Shown here: positions 10,425-19,070 of the stretch, piece by piece
How the letters are laid out: the number at the start of each line of letters is the position of its first letter
How positions within the stretch are numbered: position 1 is the first letter of the stretch
NCBI RefSeq assembly: GCF_045348435.1
Contig: NZ_CP157484.1
Coordinates: forward strand, 4,464,001-4,528,000
DNA from: Alsobacter sp045348435
GTDB lineage: Bacteria; Pseudomonadota; Alphaproteobacteria; Rhizobiales; Beijerinckiaceae
Reading direction: 5' to 3'
Length of the DNA: 64,000 bases
Made by a program: the position numbers and the translations under genes
Notes under the pieces: generated by a model
What the model saw: only the letters and a program-made list of their open reading frames with translations
What the model was told of the DNA's origin: nothing
Databases searched by the model: none

Positions 10425-11270
10425 TTACCGATTGGTTACCATCCGGGCGTCTTTGGCCATCGGAGGTTGCAAATCGTCCGACTTGCTCGCTTCGGCGCGA
10501 TCCGGGTCCTGGTCGTCCACCGGGCCCGAGCCCGCGGGCGCGTCCGGCTGCTCCACCTTCCCCTTCTGCTGAAGACGCCGCGCCACGAGCCAGCACATCA
10601 TCGCCCACGCGGCCCCGACGGACCACCCCGCCAGCACGTCGGTCGGCCAGTGCACGCCGAGATAGACGCGGCTGCCCCCGACCGCGAGCGTCAGCAGCAC
10701 GCCGAGCGCGACCACGAAGACCTTGACCCGCCGCTTGGCGCTGACGCGGGCCAGCAGCACGCCCAGGGTCAGGTAGGTCACGGCCGACATCATGGCGTGC
10801 CCGCTCGGGAAGCTCAGCGTGTGGACGTCCACCATATGGGCGACGAGGTCCGGGCGGGGGCGTTCGAAACCCATCTTCAGCACGCTGGAGAGCAGCGTCC
10901 CGCCCCCGACCGAGCCCGCGACCAGCAGCGCGGCCCCGCGCTTGCCGTCCATCAGCAGGTAGGCGATGGCCGCGAGCGTCAGGATGGCCAGCACGGTCAC
11001 GCTGCCGAGCGAGGTCACGTCCCGCATGGCGCTCTCGAACCAGGCCGGCCCAATGGGATCGTTGGTGTCCCCCGCCGTCCGCAAGGCGAGCATCACCGCC
11101 CGGTCGAAGCCATGCGTGTCGCCCTCCACCACCTCGTCGGCGATGCGCGCGAAGGCGAACAGCCCGCCCGCCGCCACCGAGAGGGCCAGCACCGATCCGA
11201 GTTCGAGCCGGAAGCGGTCCTTGAGGCCGCCCGGGCCGCCGAGACGAGCCCTCAGGCTTTTGAAATCCAC
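10425..11270 (-). CDS. PAP2-family membrane phosphatase
   Basis: 281 residues with about six membrane helices. All three parts of the PAP2 catalytic signature are present: KMGFERPRP (K-X6-RP), FPSGHAM (PSGH) and SRVYLGVHWPTD (SR-X5-H-X3-D). Enzymes of this family remove phosphate from phosphatidate, undecaprenyl pyrophosphate or similar lipids at the membrane surface. The C-terminal 45 residues are a hydrophilic tail. The start is a GTG at 11270 with AGGAG upstream. The substrate is not determined by sequence. Confidence 0.9.
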   Translation of the reverse strand: MDFKSLRARLGGPGGLKDRFRLELGSVLALSVAAGGLFAFARIADEVVEGDTHGFDRAVMLALRTAGDTNDPIGPAWFESAMRDVTSLGSVTVLAILTLAAIAYLLMDGKRGAALLVAGSVGGGTLLSSVLKMGFERPRPDLVAHMVDVHTLSFPSGHAMMSAVTYLTLGVLLARVSAKRRVKVFVVALGVLLTLAVGGSRVYLGVHWPTDVLAGWSVGAAWAMMCWLVARRLQQKGKVEQPDAPAGSGPVDDQDPDRAEASKSDDLQPPMAKDARMVTNR

Positions 11271-11320
11271 GGTGAGGCTCCTGCAAGGCCGGGCTGCGGC
11301 GGGTTGCGACGATCAGGCCG

Positions 11321-11346
11321 GGAACCCGCGATCCTCGCGGCGGGTT
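11321..11346 (+). promoter_or_regulatory. Near-match to an EcfG-type promoter before topoisomerase IB
   Basis: GGAAC at 11321-11325, a 17-base spacer, then GGTT instead of CGTT at 11343-11346. One mismatch in the -10 element makes it much weaker evidence than the three perfect sites. It would give a leader of about 20 bases before the ATG at 11376. Confidence 0.35.
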
Positions 11347-11375
11347 GCACCGGACCGAATGTGGACGCCCCCGCC

Positions 11376-12647
11376 ATGGATTCCCAGCCCTCCGATCGCC
11401 CCGATGACGCCGCCGAGGCCAGTCCGCTCGAGCAGGCCTCCAACGAATCCCAGCGCGAGGCCGCCGAGCAGGCCGGGCTGCGCTACGTGTCGGACGAGGA
11501 GCCGGGCTTCCGCCGGCGCAGGTCCGGCAAGGGGGTGGCCTATCTGGGCCTCGACGGAAAGGCGATCCGCGACAAGGACGCGCTGGAGCGCATCCGCAAG
11601 CTCGCCATCCCGCCGGCCTACACGGACGTCTGGATCTGCCCCGACCCGAACGGCCACATCCAGGCGACCGGACGCGACGACAAGGGCCGCAAGCAGTACC
11701 GCTACCATCCGCGCTGGCGCGAGGTGCGCGACGGCGACAAGTTCGAGCACATGCTGGACTTCGCCAAATGCCTGCCGGCGCTGCGCGAGCGCATCGACGC
11801 CGACATGGCCAAGCGCGGCCTGCCGCGCGACAAGGTGCTGGCCACCGTCGTCCACCTCCTCGAGAACACGCTGATCCGGATCGGCAACGCCGACTACGCC
11901 AAGCAGAACAAGAGCTACGGCCTCACGACTTTGCGCGACCGGCACGTCAAGATCGACGGCCAGGAGCTGCGCTTCGAGTTCAAGGGCAAGAGCGGCAAGA
12001 CCTGGAAGCTCAAGGTCAAGGACCGGCGCATCGCCAAGCTGGTCAAGGCCTGCCAGGACATCCCCGGGCAGCATCTGTTCCAGTATTACGACGAGAACGG
12101 CGAACGCCAGCCGGTCACGTCGGCGGACGTCAACGCCTATCTGAAGGAGGCGACCGGGCAGGACATCACCGCCAAGGACTTCCGCACCTGGGCCGGGACC
12201 GTGCTGGCCGCGATGACGCTCAAGGAGTTCGAGCTCGTCGACCAGCAGGCCCGCACCAAGAAGACCATCAAGGCGGCCGTCGAGCGCGTCGCGACGCGGC
12301 TGGGCAACACGCCGACCATCTGCCGCAAATGCTACGTCCACCCGGAGGTGTTCAACGCCTATCTGGACGGCTCGCTGCTGGAGAGCATCGAGGACGAGGT
12401 CGACGCCGAACTGCGCGACAATCTGGAGAAGCTGAAGCCCGAGGAGGCGGCGCTCCTGGTGCTGCTCCAGCGCCGGCTCAAGCAGGACCTGCGCTCCCGG
12501 CTGGAGGCCTCGGTCGAGGCCGTGGCCGAGGAGGCCGCCAAGGAGGAGCCCTCTCAGGAACGGGCCAAGCCCGTCCGCAAGCCCCGGGGCTCCGGCAAGG
12601 CGAAGCCGTCCGGACGGCCCAATCCGGCCGCCGCGACCGCCGCCTAG
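11376..12647 (+). CDS. DNA topoisomerase IB (poxvirus-like)
   Basis: 423 residues. It relaxes supercoiled DNA by cutting one strand through a 3'-phosphotyrosyl bond, without ATP. The N-terminal half holds IPPAYTDVWICPDPNGHIQATGRD, typical of bacterial type IB enzymes. The catalytic half shows KNKSYGLTTLRD-like sequence at NKSYGLTTLRDRH, FRTWAGT (catalytic Arg) and CYVHPEVFNAY, where the last Tyr is the nucleophile and the His assists. A Lys/Arg/Pro-rich tail follows. ATG 11376 was preferred; an in-frame GTG at 11361 is possible. Its last four bases overlap the end of the converging methyltransferase gene. Confidence 0.93.
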   Translation: MDSQPSDRPDDAAEASPLEQASNESQREAAEQAGLRYVSDEEPGFRRRRSGKGVAYLGLDGKAIRDKDALERIRKLAIPPAYTDVWICPDPNGHIQATGRDDKGRKQYRYHPRWREVRDGDKFEHMLDFAKCLPALRERIDADMAKRGLPRDKVLATVVHLLENTLIRIGNADYAKQNKSYGLTTLRDRHVKIDGQELRFEFKGKSGKTWKLKVKDRRIAKLVKACQDIPGQHLFQYYDENGERQPVTSADVNAYLKEATGQDITAKDFRTWAGTVLAAMTLKEFELVDQQARTKKTIKAAVERVATRLGNTPTICRKCYVHPEVFNAYLDGSLLESIEDEVDAELRDNLEKLKPEEAALLVLLQRRLKQDLRSRLEASVEAVAEEAAKEEPSQERAKPVRKPRGSGKAKPSGRPNPAAATAA

Positions 12648-13543
12648 CGCCGGCCGTCCTTGCGGTAGCGGAACACGAGCCCGTCCCAGAGGGCGAACGG
12701 CCGCTCGGGCCCGGCCTCTTTGCGCAAGCCGGCCTCGTCCGCCCATGCGGCGAGGTCGGCCGCGTCGCGCCCGTCGTCGCCCCGGTAGGAGAGGTTGGCG
12801 ACCACGAGGGCGCCGCCCGGCCGTAGGGCGCGCGCCGCCTCGGCCACGCCGTCCCGCGCCAGCCCCTCCCCCGCCTGAACCAGATAGGGAAAGACGTCGA
12901 CCGCGAGCACGAGGTCGAAGGCTTCGTCGCGAAACGCCCGCAGGTCCCGCCCGGTCACCTGCACATAGGAGGCCCTCCGGTCGGGCCCGCTCCGCCGCGC
13001 CGCCTCGGCCAGCATCCCGCCCGAGACGTCGGCGCCGACCGCCAGCCCGCAACGGCTGGCGAGCCGCCCGGTCAGCCGCCCGATGCCGCAGCCGAGGTCG
13101 AGGACGGCGCGGTCGGGCCCCAGCAGGCCCCAGCCCGCCAGGGCGTCGACGATCTCGGCGCTGGCCGCCGCCAGCAGCGCGGGATCTCCCAGCGCGTACA
13201 GGGCGACGCCCGCCTCCGGCCGGTCCGCCGCCAGCTGGTCGAACGTCTTCGCCCACCGGGCGACGGCGGCCCCGGCCTCCTCGGCGGCGACGTCGTGCCG
13301 GGCCTCGGCCAGGACGGCGCGGACCACGCCCCAGGCCTGAGGCTGGACGGCCCAGACGCGCTGCACCGCCTCCAGCCGCTGGCGCGCCTCGCCCTGCGCG
13401 GCCAGGATCGCGCCTTGGAGCCCCGCCCGGGCATCGCCTTCGGTGTCCGCCGCCATCAGCACGTGCATGAGCCCGAGATGCGCCGGGCGTCCGGCCTGCG
13501 CCGCCCCGGCGAGCGCCGCCGCAAGGGCCGGGGTCTCAGCCAT
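12644..13543 (-). CDS. SAM-dependent class I methyltransferase with helical N-terminal extension
   Basis: 299 residues. The first 130 residues are Ala-rich helices, as in the COG4976-type methyltransferases with TPR-like extensions. The Rossmann methyltransferase domain follows: motif I VLDLGCGIGRLT, post-I GADVSGGML, and FDLVLAVDVFPYL. It probably methylates a small molecule or the cluster's glycan; the acceptor is unknown. It is the last gene of the 18-gene minus-strand run, and its ATG overlaps the stop of the preceding acyltransferase gene by 8 bases. Confidence 0.82.
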   Translation of the reverse strand: MAETPALAAALAGAAQAGRPAHLGLMHVLMAADTEGDARAGLQGAILAAQGEARQRLEAVQRVWAVQPQAWGVVRAVLAEARHDVAAEEAGAAVARWAKTFDQLAADRPEAGVALYALGDPALLAAASAEIVDALAGWGLLGPDRAVLDLGCGIGRLTGRLASRCGLAVGADVSGGMLAEAARRSGPDRRASYVQVTGRDLRAFRDEAFDLVLAVDVFPYLVQAGEGLARDGVAEAARALRPGGALVVANLSYRGDDGRDAADLAAWADEAGLRKEAGPERPFALWDGLVFRYRKDGRR

Positions 13544-14561
13544 CCGGCCGCTCCGGCGACAGGCGGCGCCAGCCGTTCAGGCGGTCCGCCGCGCCCCACT
13601 CATATTTGTAGTCCTCCCGGCCGCGCAGGAAGCTGAAGGCCTCCGCGCCCCGGTCCGCCGCGGCCGCGATGGCGCGGCCCAGCAGGATCGCGCCGGGGCT
13701 CTCGCGGGCGAAATCCGGGTCGAAGCCGCCGATATAGGCGTAGGAGCGGCGCTGGTCGCGGAGCCCGTAATAGGCGCCCGCCGCCACGCCGCCGATGCGC
13801 AGCAGCGCGGTCTCGGCCAGCCCCGCAGCCAGCAGTCGCGGCAGCGCGCGGCGGTGAAAGACCCGCACCGCCTCGTCCGCCAGGACGCCGGCCTCCCCCC
13901 GCGACGTCCAGCGGCTGCCGTGCAGGCGCTCCAGTTCGTCCAGGAACGGCGCGCAGCCCACGTCCTGCGCCGTCTCGACGCGGACCGCCCCGCGCCGCTC
14001 GGCCCGATGGCGCGCCATGCGCAGCTTGCGGCGCCGGCGGGCCGGCACGGCGAGCGGCATGCCGTCCGCGTCGCGCCCGCCGACCTCGCACGCGCCGGCG
14101 AGCGACAGGACCGGACAGGCCTCGCCCTCGCCGCGCTCCTCCCGCCATCCGGGCGGGACCGGCGCGTCCCAGGCGCAGGCGCCGGGCTCCAGCTCGAGCC
14201 ACAGCAGCGGCTCGGGCCGCTGCGCCGCCGCGCCCGCGAGCGCCGCCAGGACGGCGCCGCGGTCGGCGGGGTCCGCCAGCACGTCGAGCTGATCGCTAAG
14301 CGAGACGCCGACCGGCAGGCGCCGGCCGCCCTCGGGCCCGTCCTCGACATAGAACGGCGCCAGTCCGACCAGATCGGCCCCGCGCCAGACCGCGATCGTG
14401 GCCAGCCGCCCCGGCGCGAACGCCTCCCACCAGGGCAGCAGCCAGGCCGGGGACAGAAAGGGAGCGGCGTCCGGCGAGCGCCGCCAGACCGCCCACCACG
14501 CCGGCTCCAGCGCGGCCAGGGCCTCTGCGCTCCGGATCGTCTCCGCCATGAGGCCGCTCAC
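13536..14561 (-). CDS. CelD/FemAB-like GNAT acyltransferase
   Basis: 341 residues. Two degenerate GNAT folds are arranged as in CelD/BioF2-like proteins: an N-terminal FLSPAWLLPWWEAF segment, then RRRKLRMARHR and a C-terminal half with FLDELERLH, AGAYYGLRD and FLRGREDYKYEWG, the hallmark end of this family. Relatives acylate cellulose, capsule or other surface polysaccharides, or transfer aminoacyl groups. The start is taken as GTG 14561, because GTGA overlaps the stop of the upstream gene; ATG 14549 is the alternative. Within the cluster it would add an acyl group late in synthesis (inference). Confidence 0.82.
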   Translation of the reverse strand: MSGLMAETIRSAEALAALEPAWWAVWRRSPDAAPFLSPAWLLPWWEAFAPGRLATIAVWRGADLVGLAPFYVEDGPEGGRRLPVGVSLSDQLDVLADPADRGAVLAALAGAAAQRPEPLLWLELEPGACAWDAPVPPGWREERGEGEACPVLSLAGACEVGGRDADGMPLAVPARRRRKLRMARHRAERRGAVRVETAQDVGCAPFLDELERLHGSRWTSRGEAGVLADEAVRVFHRRALPRLLAAGLAETALLRIGGVAAGAYYGLRDQRRSYAYIGGFDPDFARESPGAILLGRAIAAAADRGAEAFSFLRGREDYKYEWGAADRLNGWRRLSPERPDG

Positions 14562-15625
14562 GCCGCGCCCTCCCGGATCCGGCCGGCGCCGGCGAGGCGG
14601 GCGTAGAGATCGAGATAACGGCCCGTCATCGCCTCCAGCGAGAAGCGCTCCCGCGCCGCCTGTCGGCAGCGCTCCGGATCGATCAGCCCGGCGCGCCCGA
14701 TCGCCGCCGCCATGCCGTCGACGTAGTCGACGATGAAGCCCGTCTCGCCGTCGTCCACGGTCTCGGGCAGCGCGCCGCGCCGGAACGCGATCACCGGCGT
14801 CCCGCAGGCGATCGCCTCCCGGGCGACGAGCGAGCTGGTCTCCTCGGCCAGGGCCGGGACCAGTAGGCACCGCGCCGCTGAGAGGAGCCGGCGCTTGCGC
14901 GCGAACCCGACCGGGCCGACGAAGCGCCGCAGCGCGTCGAGCCTCGGCGCGACCTCGCGGGCGAAATAGTCCTGGTGCTCGGCGTAGGCGAACAGCTCGC
15001 CCGCGACGATCAACGGAACGCCCGCCTCCTTGGCGGCGTCGAGCGCGAGATGGACGCCCTTTTCCGGGCAGATGCGGGCCAGCATCAGGGCGAAGCCCCG
15101 CCGCGCGTGGCGCGCCGCCTGCAGGGCCCGCACGGGCGCGCCGTTCGGGATGGGGGCGAGCAGCCGCGGCGACGCCGGGCAGGTCTCGGCCTGCGTCCGC
15201 GACACCGGATTGAGCCAAAGGCGCTCCGGCCCGGGCCGGAAGATCTCCTGCGGATACCAGGCCGCCGGCAGGTGCAGGGTGGCCAGCATGGGCGGAAGGC
15301 CCGGGACGTCGGGCAGGTACCCGGCGAAGTCCACGCCGTGGAAATGGATCAGGTCCACGGGCTCGCGCCGCAGCACGGCCTGGATGGTCTCGCGATGACG
15401 CCGGCGCGCGGCGGCCCGCGCGTCCTGGGTCAGCTCGCCGTCCACTGCGGGCGTCGGCTCCAGCCGGCCGCTCACCTGCGAGCCGGCCTGCGCCACCACG
15501 ATGGAGCGCCAGCCCGCCGCCACGACGGCGGCGTCGAGCGCCGCCTGGATCTGCTCCGCGCCGCCCACCGCGTCGGGCCCGACCGGCGCGAACGGATAGG
15601 CCACGCTGAGCACGGTCAGGCTCAT
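14558..15625 (-). CDS. Glycosyltransferase family 4
   Basis: 355 residues, GT-B fold. The N-terminal domain starts LTVLSVAYPFAPVGPDAVGGAEQ, with the Gly-rich GGAEQ acceptor loop. The C-terminal donor domain carries LARICPEKGV and ending ALAEETSSLVAREAIACGTPVIAFRRGALPE, the E-X7-E nucleotide-sugar motif of retaining GT4 enzymes. It transfers a sugar from a nucleotide donor, here to an unknown acceptor. MshA, which glycosylates inositol phosphate, is also a GT4 enzyme. The ATG overlaps the preceding deacetylase stop (ATGA). Confidence 0.88.
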   Translation of the reverse strand: MSLTVLSVAYPFAPVGPDAVGGAEQIQAALDAAVVAAGWRSIVVAQAGSQVSGRLEPTPAVDGELTQDARAAARRRHRETIQAVLRREPVDLIHFHGVDFAGYLPDVPGLPPMLATLHLPAAWYPQEIFRPGPERLWLNPVSRTQAETCPASPRLLAPIPNGAPVRALQAARHARRGFALMLARICPEKGVHLALDAAKEAGVPLIVAGELFAYAEHQDYFAREVAPRLDALRRFVGPVGFARKRRLLSAARCLLVPALAEETSSLVAREAIACGTPVIAFRRGALPETVDDGETGFIVDYVDGMAAAIGRAGLIDPERCRQAARERFSLEAMTGRYLDLYARLAGAGRIREGAA

Positions 15626-16482
15626 CCGGCGTCGTCCCCGTCGGCGTCAAAGCCCAGGTCGCGGCGCGCGCGCGCAACCAGCTCGGCGAAACGATCCGCC
15701 GTCATGCCCCAGGGGAAGCGCTCATAGAGCACCCGGCCCCCGTTGGGAGCGCGCGTGAAATCATAGTCCGGCGCCATGCGGAAGCGCTCCGCCCGGGCCT
15801 CGAAGCGGGCGAGCGTGGCGCGCTGGGTGGCGTGGGCCCCCATCATGCGCGTCTTGCGGGCGGCCTCCTCGGGGTTGAGCACGAGCTGGACAGGGGCCGA
15901 GCCCGGCTCCGGCGCGAAGTCCTGCGCCAGCATCTCGCCGTCGTCTCCCAGCCGGTAGAACGGCGCCTCGACGATCTCCGGAGCCGCGCCGTCCGCCGCC
16001 AGCAGACGGGCCGCCGCATGCGCCGCGAAGGCCGTCGCGTCGTGGTCGGGATGGCCGCCCTCATAGGCGTGGGTGAACACCACCTCGATCCCGGCGAGCT
16101 CGGCGGCGAGCCGTCGCGCCAGGGCTGCGAGGTCGTCGGCCGCGCCCTGGTCCGGCGCGTCCAGGTAGGTCACGGCGAGGCCCTCGGCCCCGCCCTCGCG
16201 CAGCGCGGCCTGGAGCTCGCCCCGGCGCGCGGCCGCATAGGCGGCGGCGTCCTCGAACCCGTGCGCCCTTGCGTCGGCGAGATTGCGCGGCGCGCCGTCC
16301 GTCACCAGCACGAGCCGCAGCCCCGGCATCCGGCGCAGCTGGGCGCCAAGGCCCAGCGTCTCGTCGTCCGGATGGGCCAGCACCGCCGCCATCCGGGAGG
16401 CGTCGATCTGCGGCCGGCGCGAATCGGCCAGCTGCGCCAGCGCGTGCAGCGCCTTGGAGCCGGGCTCGGGCGCCTCCGTCAC
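15622..16482 (-). CDS. PIG-L/LmbE-family deacetylase
   Basis: 286 residues. The zinc site is visible as AVLAHPDDETLG (AHPDDE) near residue 40 and HAYEGGHPDHD near residue 150. The family removes the acetyl group from N-acetylglucosamine units, as in GlcNAc-phosphatidylinositol, GlcNAc-inositol (MshB) or GlcNAc-malate (BshB). Its presence beside inositol-3-phosphate synthase and a GT4 enzyme makes a GlcNAc-containing intermediate plausible. The start is GTG 16482, which overlaps the upstream stop as GTGA; it also overlaps the next gene by four bases. Confidence 0.9.
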   Translation of the reverse strand: MTEAPEPGSKALHALAQLADSRRPQIDASRMAAVLAHPDDETLGLGAQLRRMPGLRLVLVTDGAPRNLADARAHGFEDAAAYAAARRGELQAALREGGAEGLAVTYLDAPDQGAADDLAALARRLAAELAGIEVVFTHAYEGGHPDHDATAFAAHAAARLLAADGAAPEIVEAPFYRLGDDGEMLAQDFAPEPGSAPVQLVLNPEEAARKTRMMGAHATQRATLARFEARAERFRMAPDYDFTRAPNGGRVLYERFPWGMTADRFAELVARARRDLGFDADGDDAG

Positions 16483-17426
16483 GGCGCGAGGGCCGCCTGG
16501 CGCGGCTCCCGCCCGAGCGGCCGGGAGACGGCGGCGCCGCGCGGCGCGTAGCGCCGGATCATGCTGGCGCAGAAATCCGCGAACTCCTGTTTGTCGAGCG
16601 GCGGGCTGGTGTGGTGCGGCTCGATCCCGCGGTGCTCGGGCGTGAAGCAGAAGGTGACGGTCACGTCGAAGTCCTGCAGCGCCTCCATCTGGCGGTCGAA
16701 CCAGTCGAGCGCGTTGGGCCGGAAGCTGTCGGCCCAGCTGAGCCCCGTGCGCAGATAGGTGACGCCGAGGCGCTTCATCCACGCCACCGCGTCGTCGAGC
16801 CGGTGGTCCTGGTAATGGAACCACTGGCAGAGCCCCATCTCGGGCGCATAGTCGCCGAAGGCCTCCAGGGCGGGCTTGGGCGAGCCGTCCTCGCGGATCA
16901 GGCCCATGTAGAAATGCCGGTAATAGGAGGAGCCCTCCGCCTCCCGGTGGCGCGTCGTCGCCGGCCAGTCCCGCGGCAGGTCGTAGAGGCTGTACCAGTG
17001 GATCCGGGGCGCCTTTCCGATCAGCAGCTCGGCGGTGCGCTTCAGGCCCCAGACCTGCACCTCCTCGGCCCCGAAGGTGGAGATGCCCACCTCCGACACC
17101 CAGACCGGCAGGTCCGTCACGGCCTTGATCTCGTCGATCTTGGCCGGCCACTCGTCCAGCTTCCAGAGGTTCCAGTCGAGCGGGAAGCCGTGCACCGCGA
17201 TGGCGTCGACATGGTCGAGCACGCCCTTGCCGGCCATGTTGCGCACCCAGCCCGGATCGATCGGCGACATGCCGCCGAGCACGCGCGGCACGTTCGGGTT
17301 CTCGGCCTTGATCGCCTGGCCGGCCGCCACCGCCATCTCGGCGAATTTCGTCCAATCGGGATCGAGGTTGGGGTCCCAGTGGGACTTGTTGTTCGGCTCG
17401 TTCCAGATCATTGCGGCTTCGATCAT
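16479..17426 (-). CDS. Clan GH-A glycosidase with an apparently circularly permuted barrel
   Basis: 315 residues. The acid/base motif IWNEPN lies at residues 7-12 (Glu10) and the nucleophile motif WVSEVGIS at about 109-116 (Glu112), as at the ends of strands 4 and 7 of beta-xylosidase or cellulase-type barrels. Usually over 100 residues carrying strands 1-3 precede NEP. Here sequence of exactly that kind (LGVTYLRTGLSW, FDVTVTFCFTPEH, FADFCASMIRRYAP) sits at residues 219-294, after strand 8. The ATG at 17426 has GGGAGG upstream and overlaps the preceding stop, so the N-terminus is not a misread start. No signal peptide, hence cytoplasmic. Substrate unknown. Confidence 0.8.
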   Translation of the reverse strand: MIEAAMIWNEPNNKSHWDPNLDPDWTKFAEMAVAAGQAIKAENPNVPRVLGGMSPIDPGWVRNMAGKGVLDHVDAIAVHGFPLDWNLWKLDEWPAKIDEIKAVTDLPVWVSEVGISTFGAEEVQVWGLKRTAELLIGKAPRIHWYSLYDLPRDWPATTRHREAEGSSYYRHFYMGLIREDGSPKPALEAFGDYAPEMGLCQWFHYQDHRLDDAVAWMKRLGVTYLRTGLSWADSFRPNALDWFDRQMEALQDFDVTVTFCFTPEHRGIEPHHTSPPLDKQEFADFCASMIRRYAPRGAAVSRPLGREPRQAALAP

Positions 17427-18241
17427 GCCTGCCTCCCGGTTGCCTGGCCGACGCCGGGACGCGCGGGATAGACCGGCGCGGCGTCGGGGTTCTTCTGCGC
17501 CGCCCGGCAGAGATAGACCTCCTGCTCGGGATGCTCGACGATCTCGAAGCCGGCGCTGCGCAGCATCGCCTCGACGCAGGCCGCGTTGGGCGCCCACCAG
17601 TTGGTGGGGTCCTGCGAGTAGCTCCGCTCGATGAAATGCATCTTGGGCCAGGTCGGCCGGTCGAAGATGGCGGTCTCGGCGAACGGATAGTCCTCCTCCA
17701 CGGGCTCGGCCTGCTCGGCCCCGCGCTGCATGGACTGGAACACCATGAGGTCGCCGCAGACATGCTCGCGGATGAGGTCCAGCGCCAGCAGCGGATGGCG
17801 CAGGTGGTAGAGGACGCCCATGAAGATCACGACGTCGAAGGTCTCGCCCAGCGCGCCGACGTCGTAGACGGAGAGCTGGCGGAACTCGATGTCGTCGAAG
17901 CCCAGAACCTCGGCGGCGAAGCGCGCCTGCCGCAGATAGTCCTCGTCGAAGTCGACGCCCAGCACCCGCGCGGCGCCGCGGCGCTTCATCTCCATGGAGT
18001 AGAAGCCGCCGTTGCAGCCGATGTCGAGCACCGTCTTGCCGGTGAGGTCCTTCGGGATCGCGGCCTCGAAGCTCTTCCACTTGACGTTGGGGTAGTCGCC
18101 CAGGAAGTGCTCCGGCGCGGTCTTCACGCCGTGGAGGTCGATGTTGTGGAACCAGGGGCCGAGCGCCTCGGCCCGGCTGCGAATTTCGTCCGGCGTCAGC
18201 CGCCGGGCCGCGCCGGCCGGCATCGCGAGGGGGGAGTTCAA
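17423..18241 (-). CDS. TIGR04290-type SAM methyltransferase
   Basis: 272 residues. The segment ALGPWFHNIDLHGVKTAPEHFLGDYP precedes motif I (VLDIGCNGGFYS), then GVDFDEDYLRQA and FMGVLYHLRHPL. This pattern fits the TIGR04290 (Rta_06860) methyltransferases and resembles the tRNA-wobble enzyme CmoB fold. The start is TTG 18241, because AGGAGG lies eight bases ahead and TTGA overlaps the upstream stop; ATG 18223 is the alternative but lacks a ribosome site. In the cluster it sits between the nucleotidyltransferase and the glycosidase, so the acceptor is probably a sugar intermediate (inference). Confidence 0.85.
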   Translation of the reverse strand: MNSPLAMPAGAARRLTPDEIRSRAEALGPWFHNIDLHGVKTAPEHFLGDYPNVKWKSFEAAIPKDLTGKTVLDIGCNGGFYSMEMKRRGAARVLGVDFDEDYLRQARFAAEVLGFDDIEFRQLSVYDVGALGETFDVVIFMGVLYHLRHPLLALDLIREHVCGDLMVFQSMQRGAEQAEPVEEDYPFAETAIFDRPTWPKMHFIERSYSQDPTNWWAPNAACVEAMLRSAGFEIVEHPEQEVYLCRAAQKNPDAAPVYPARPGVGQATGRQA

Positions 18242-19059
18242 GGCAGCGCCCTCCTGTGGGGGGTGAGGGGTTCGAAGGGCCGCCCGTCGGGCCGCCCCAG
18301 CTCGACGCGCAGCCCGGACGCGGGCCGCTGGTCGAGGGTGGCCTCGCCCAGCATGCCGATGGCGGTGCGGTAGCCGTTCAGGGTGCCGACATCGACATAG
18401 CGGTCGCCCGCCTTGACGCCGACGGCCTTGCCGCCCAGCGCCAGCCAGGCGTTCACCAGCGTGCCGATATACTCGTCGCGCCCGTTGCGGGCCTGCCAGA
18501 GGTCGCGCAGCTCGGCCAGCACATGGCCGGGCATCTTGAACGCGCCCCAGATCCACTGCGACGCCGCGTCCTTCTGCTTGACCTGGATCTCCAGCACCGC
18601 GCCGTCGCGGTCCATCACCACCGCGTCGAAGAATTCGGGCCGGTCCACCGGGAACAGCAGGAAGGACAGCACGTCCTCGGGCAGCTCGGCCAGCGCGTCG
18701 GCCGGGAACCACACCGTGTCGGGCAGGCCGACGATGACGTGCTCGTCCGCCGGCACCAGCGGGGTCGCGCGGAAGATGGCGTCGCACAGCCCGCTCGGGC
18801 GCGGCTGGACCACATAGGCGATGGTCGCCGAGCCGTAGCCGCCGCCGTAATACTCCATGATGTCCGACTTGCCAGGCGAGATCACGAAGCAGATCTTGTC
18901 CGCGCCGCCGCGCAGCATGCGCTCCACCAGATACTCGCTGACCGCGCAGGGCCGCTCGGTCTCGCCGTCGAGGCGGCTGCCCACGGGCAGCAGCTCCTTG
19001 GAGAAGGCCAGCGGCTGGATGCGGCTGCCGCGGCCCGCGGCTGGAACGATACCCCACAT
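18238..19059 (-). CDS. Sugar-phosphate nucleotidyltransferase (RmlA/GalU-like)
   Basis: 273 residues. The signature GIVPAAGRGSRIQPLAFSKELLPVG gives the Gly-rich nucleotide loop and catalytic Lys of enzymes that make NDP-sugars from sugar-1-phosphate and NTP. Later ISPGKSDIMEYYG and YVDVGTLNGY are also typical. Which nucleotide and sugar are used cannot be told. The active-site Asp pair is less clear than in RmlA: VGLPDTVWF is the likely metal-binding segment. It supplies an activated sugar for the cluster's glycosyltransferases (inference). The ATG lies 11 bases after the previous gene. Confidence 0.85.
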   Translation of the reverse strand: MWGIVPAAGRGSRIQPLAFSKELLPVGSRLDGETERPCAVSEYLVERMLRGGADKICFVISPGKSDIMEYYGGGYGSATIAYVVQPRPSGLCDAIFRATPLVPADEHVIVGLPDTVWFPADALAELPEDVLSFLLFPVDRPEFFDAVVMDRDGAVLEIQVKQKDAASQWIWGAFKMPGHVLAELRDLWQARNGRDEYIGTLVNAWLALGGKAVGVKAGDRYVDVGTLNGYRTAIGMLGEATLDQRPASGLRVELGRPDGRPFEPLTPHRRALP

Positions 19060-19070
19060 GGTCGCCTCCT

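Noticed and set aside
16479..17426. Glycosidase as a 5'-truncated or frameshifted gene
   Set aside because: The missing strands 1-3 are found at the C-terminus in the same frame, and the start has a strong ribosome site and ATGA coupling.
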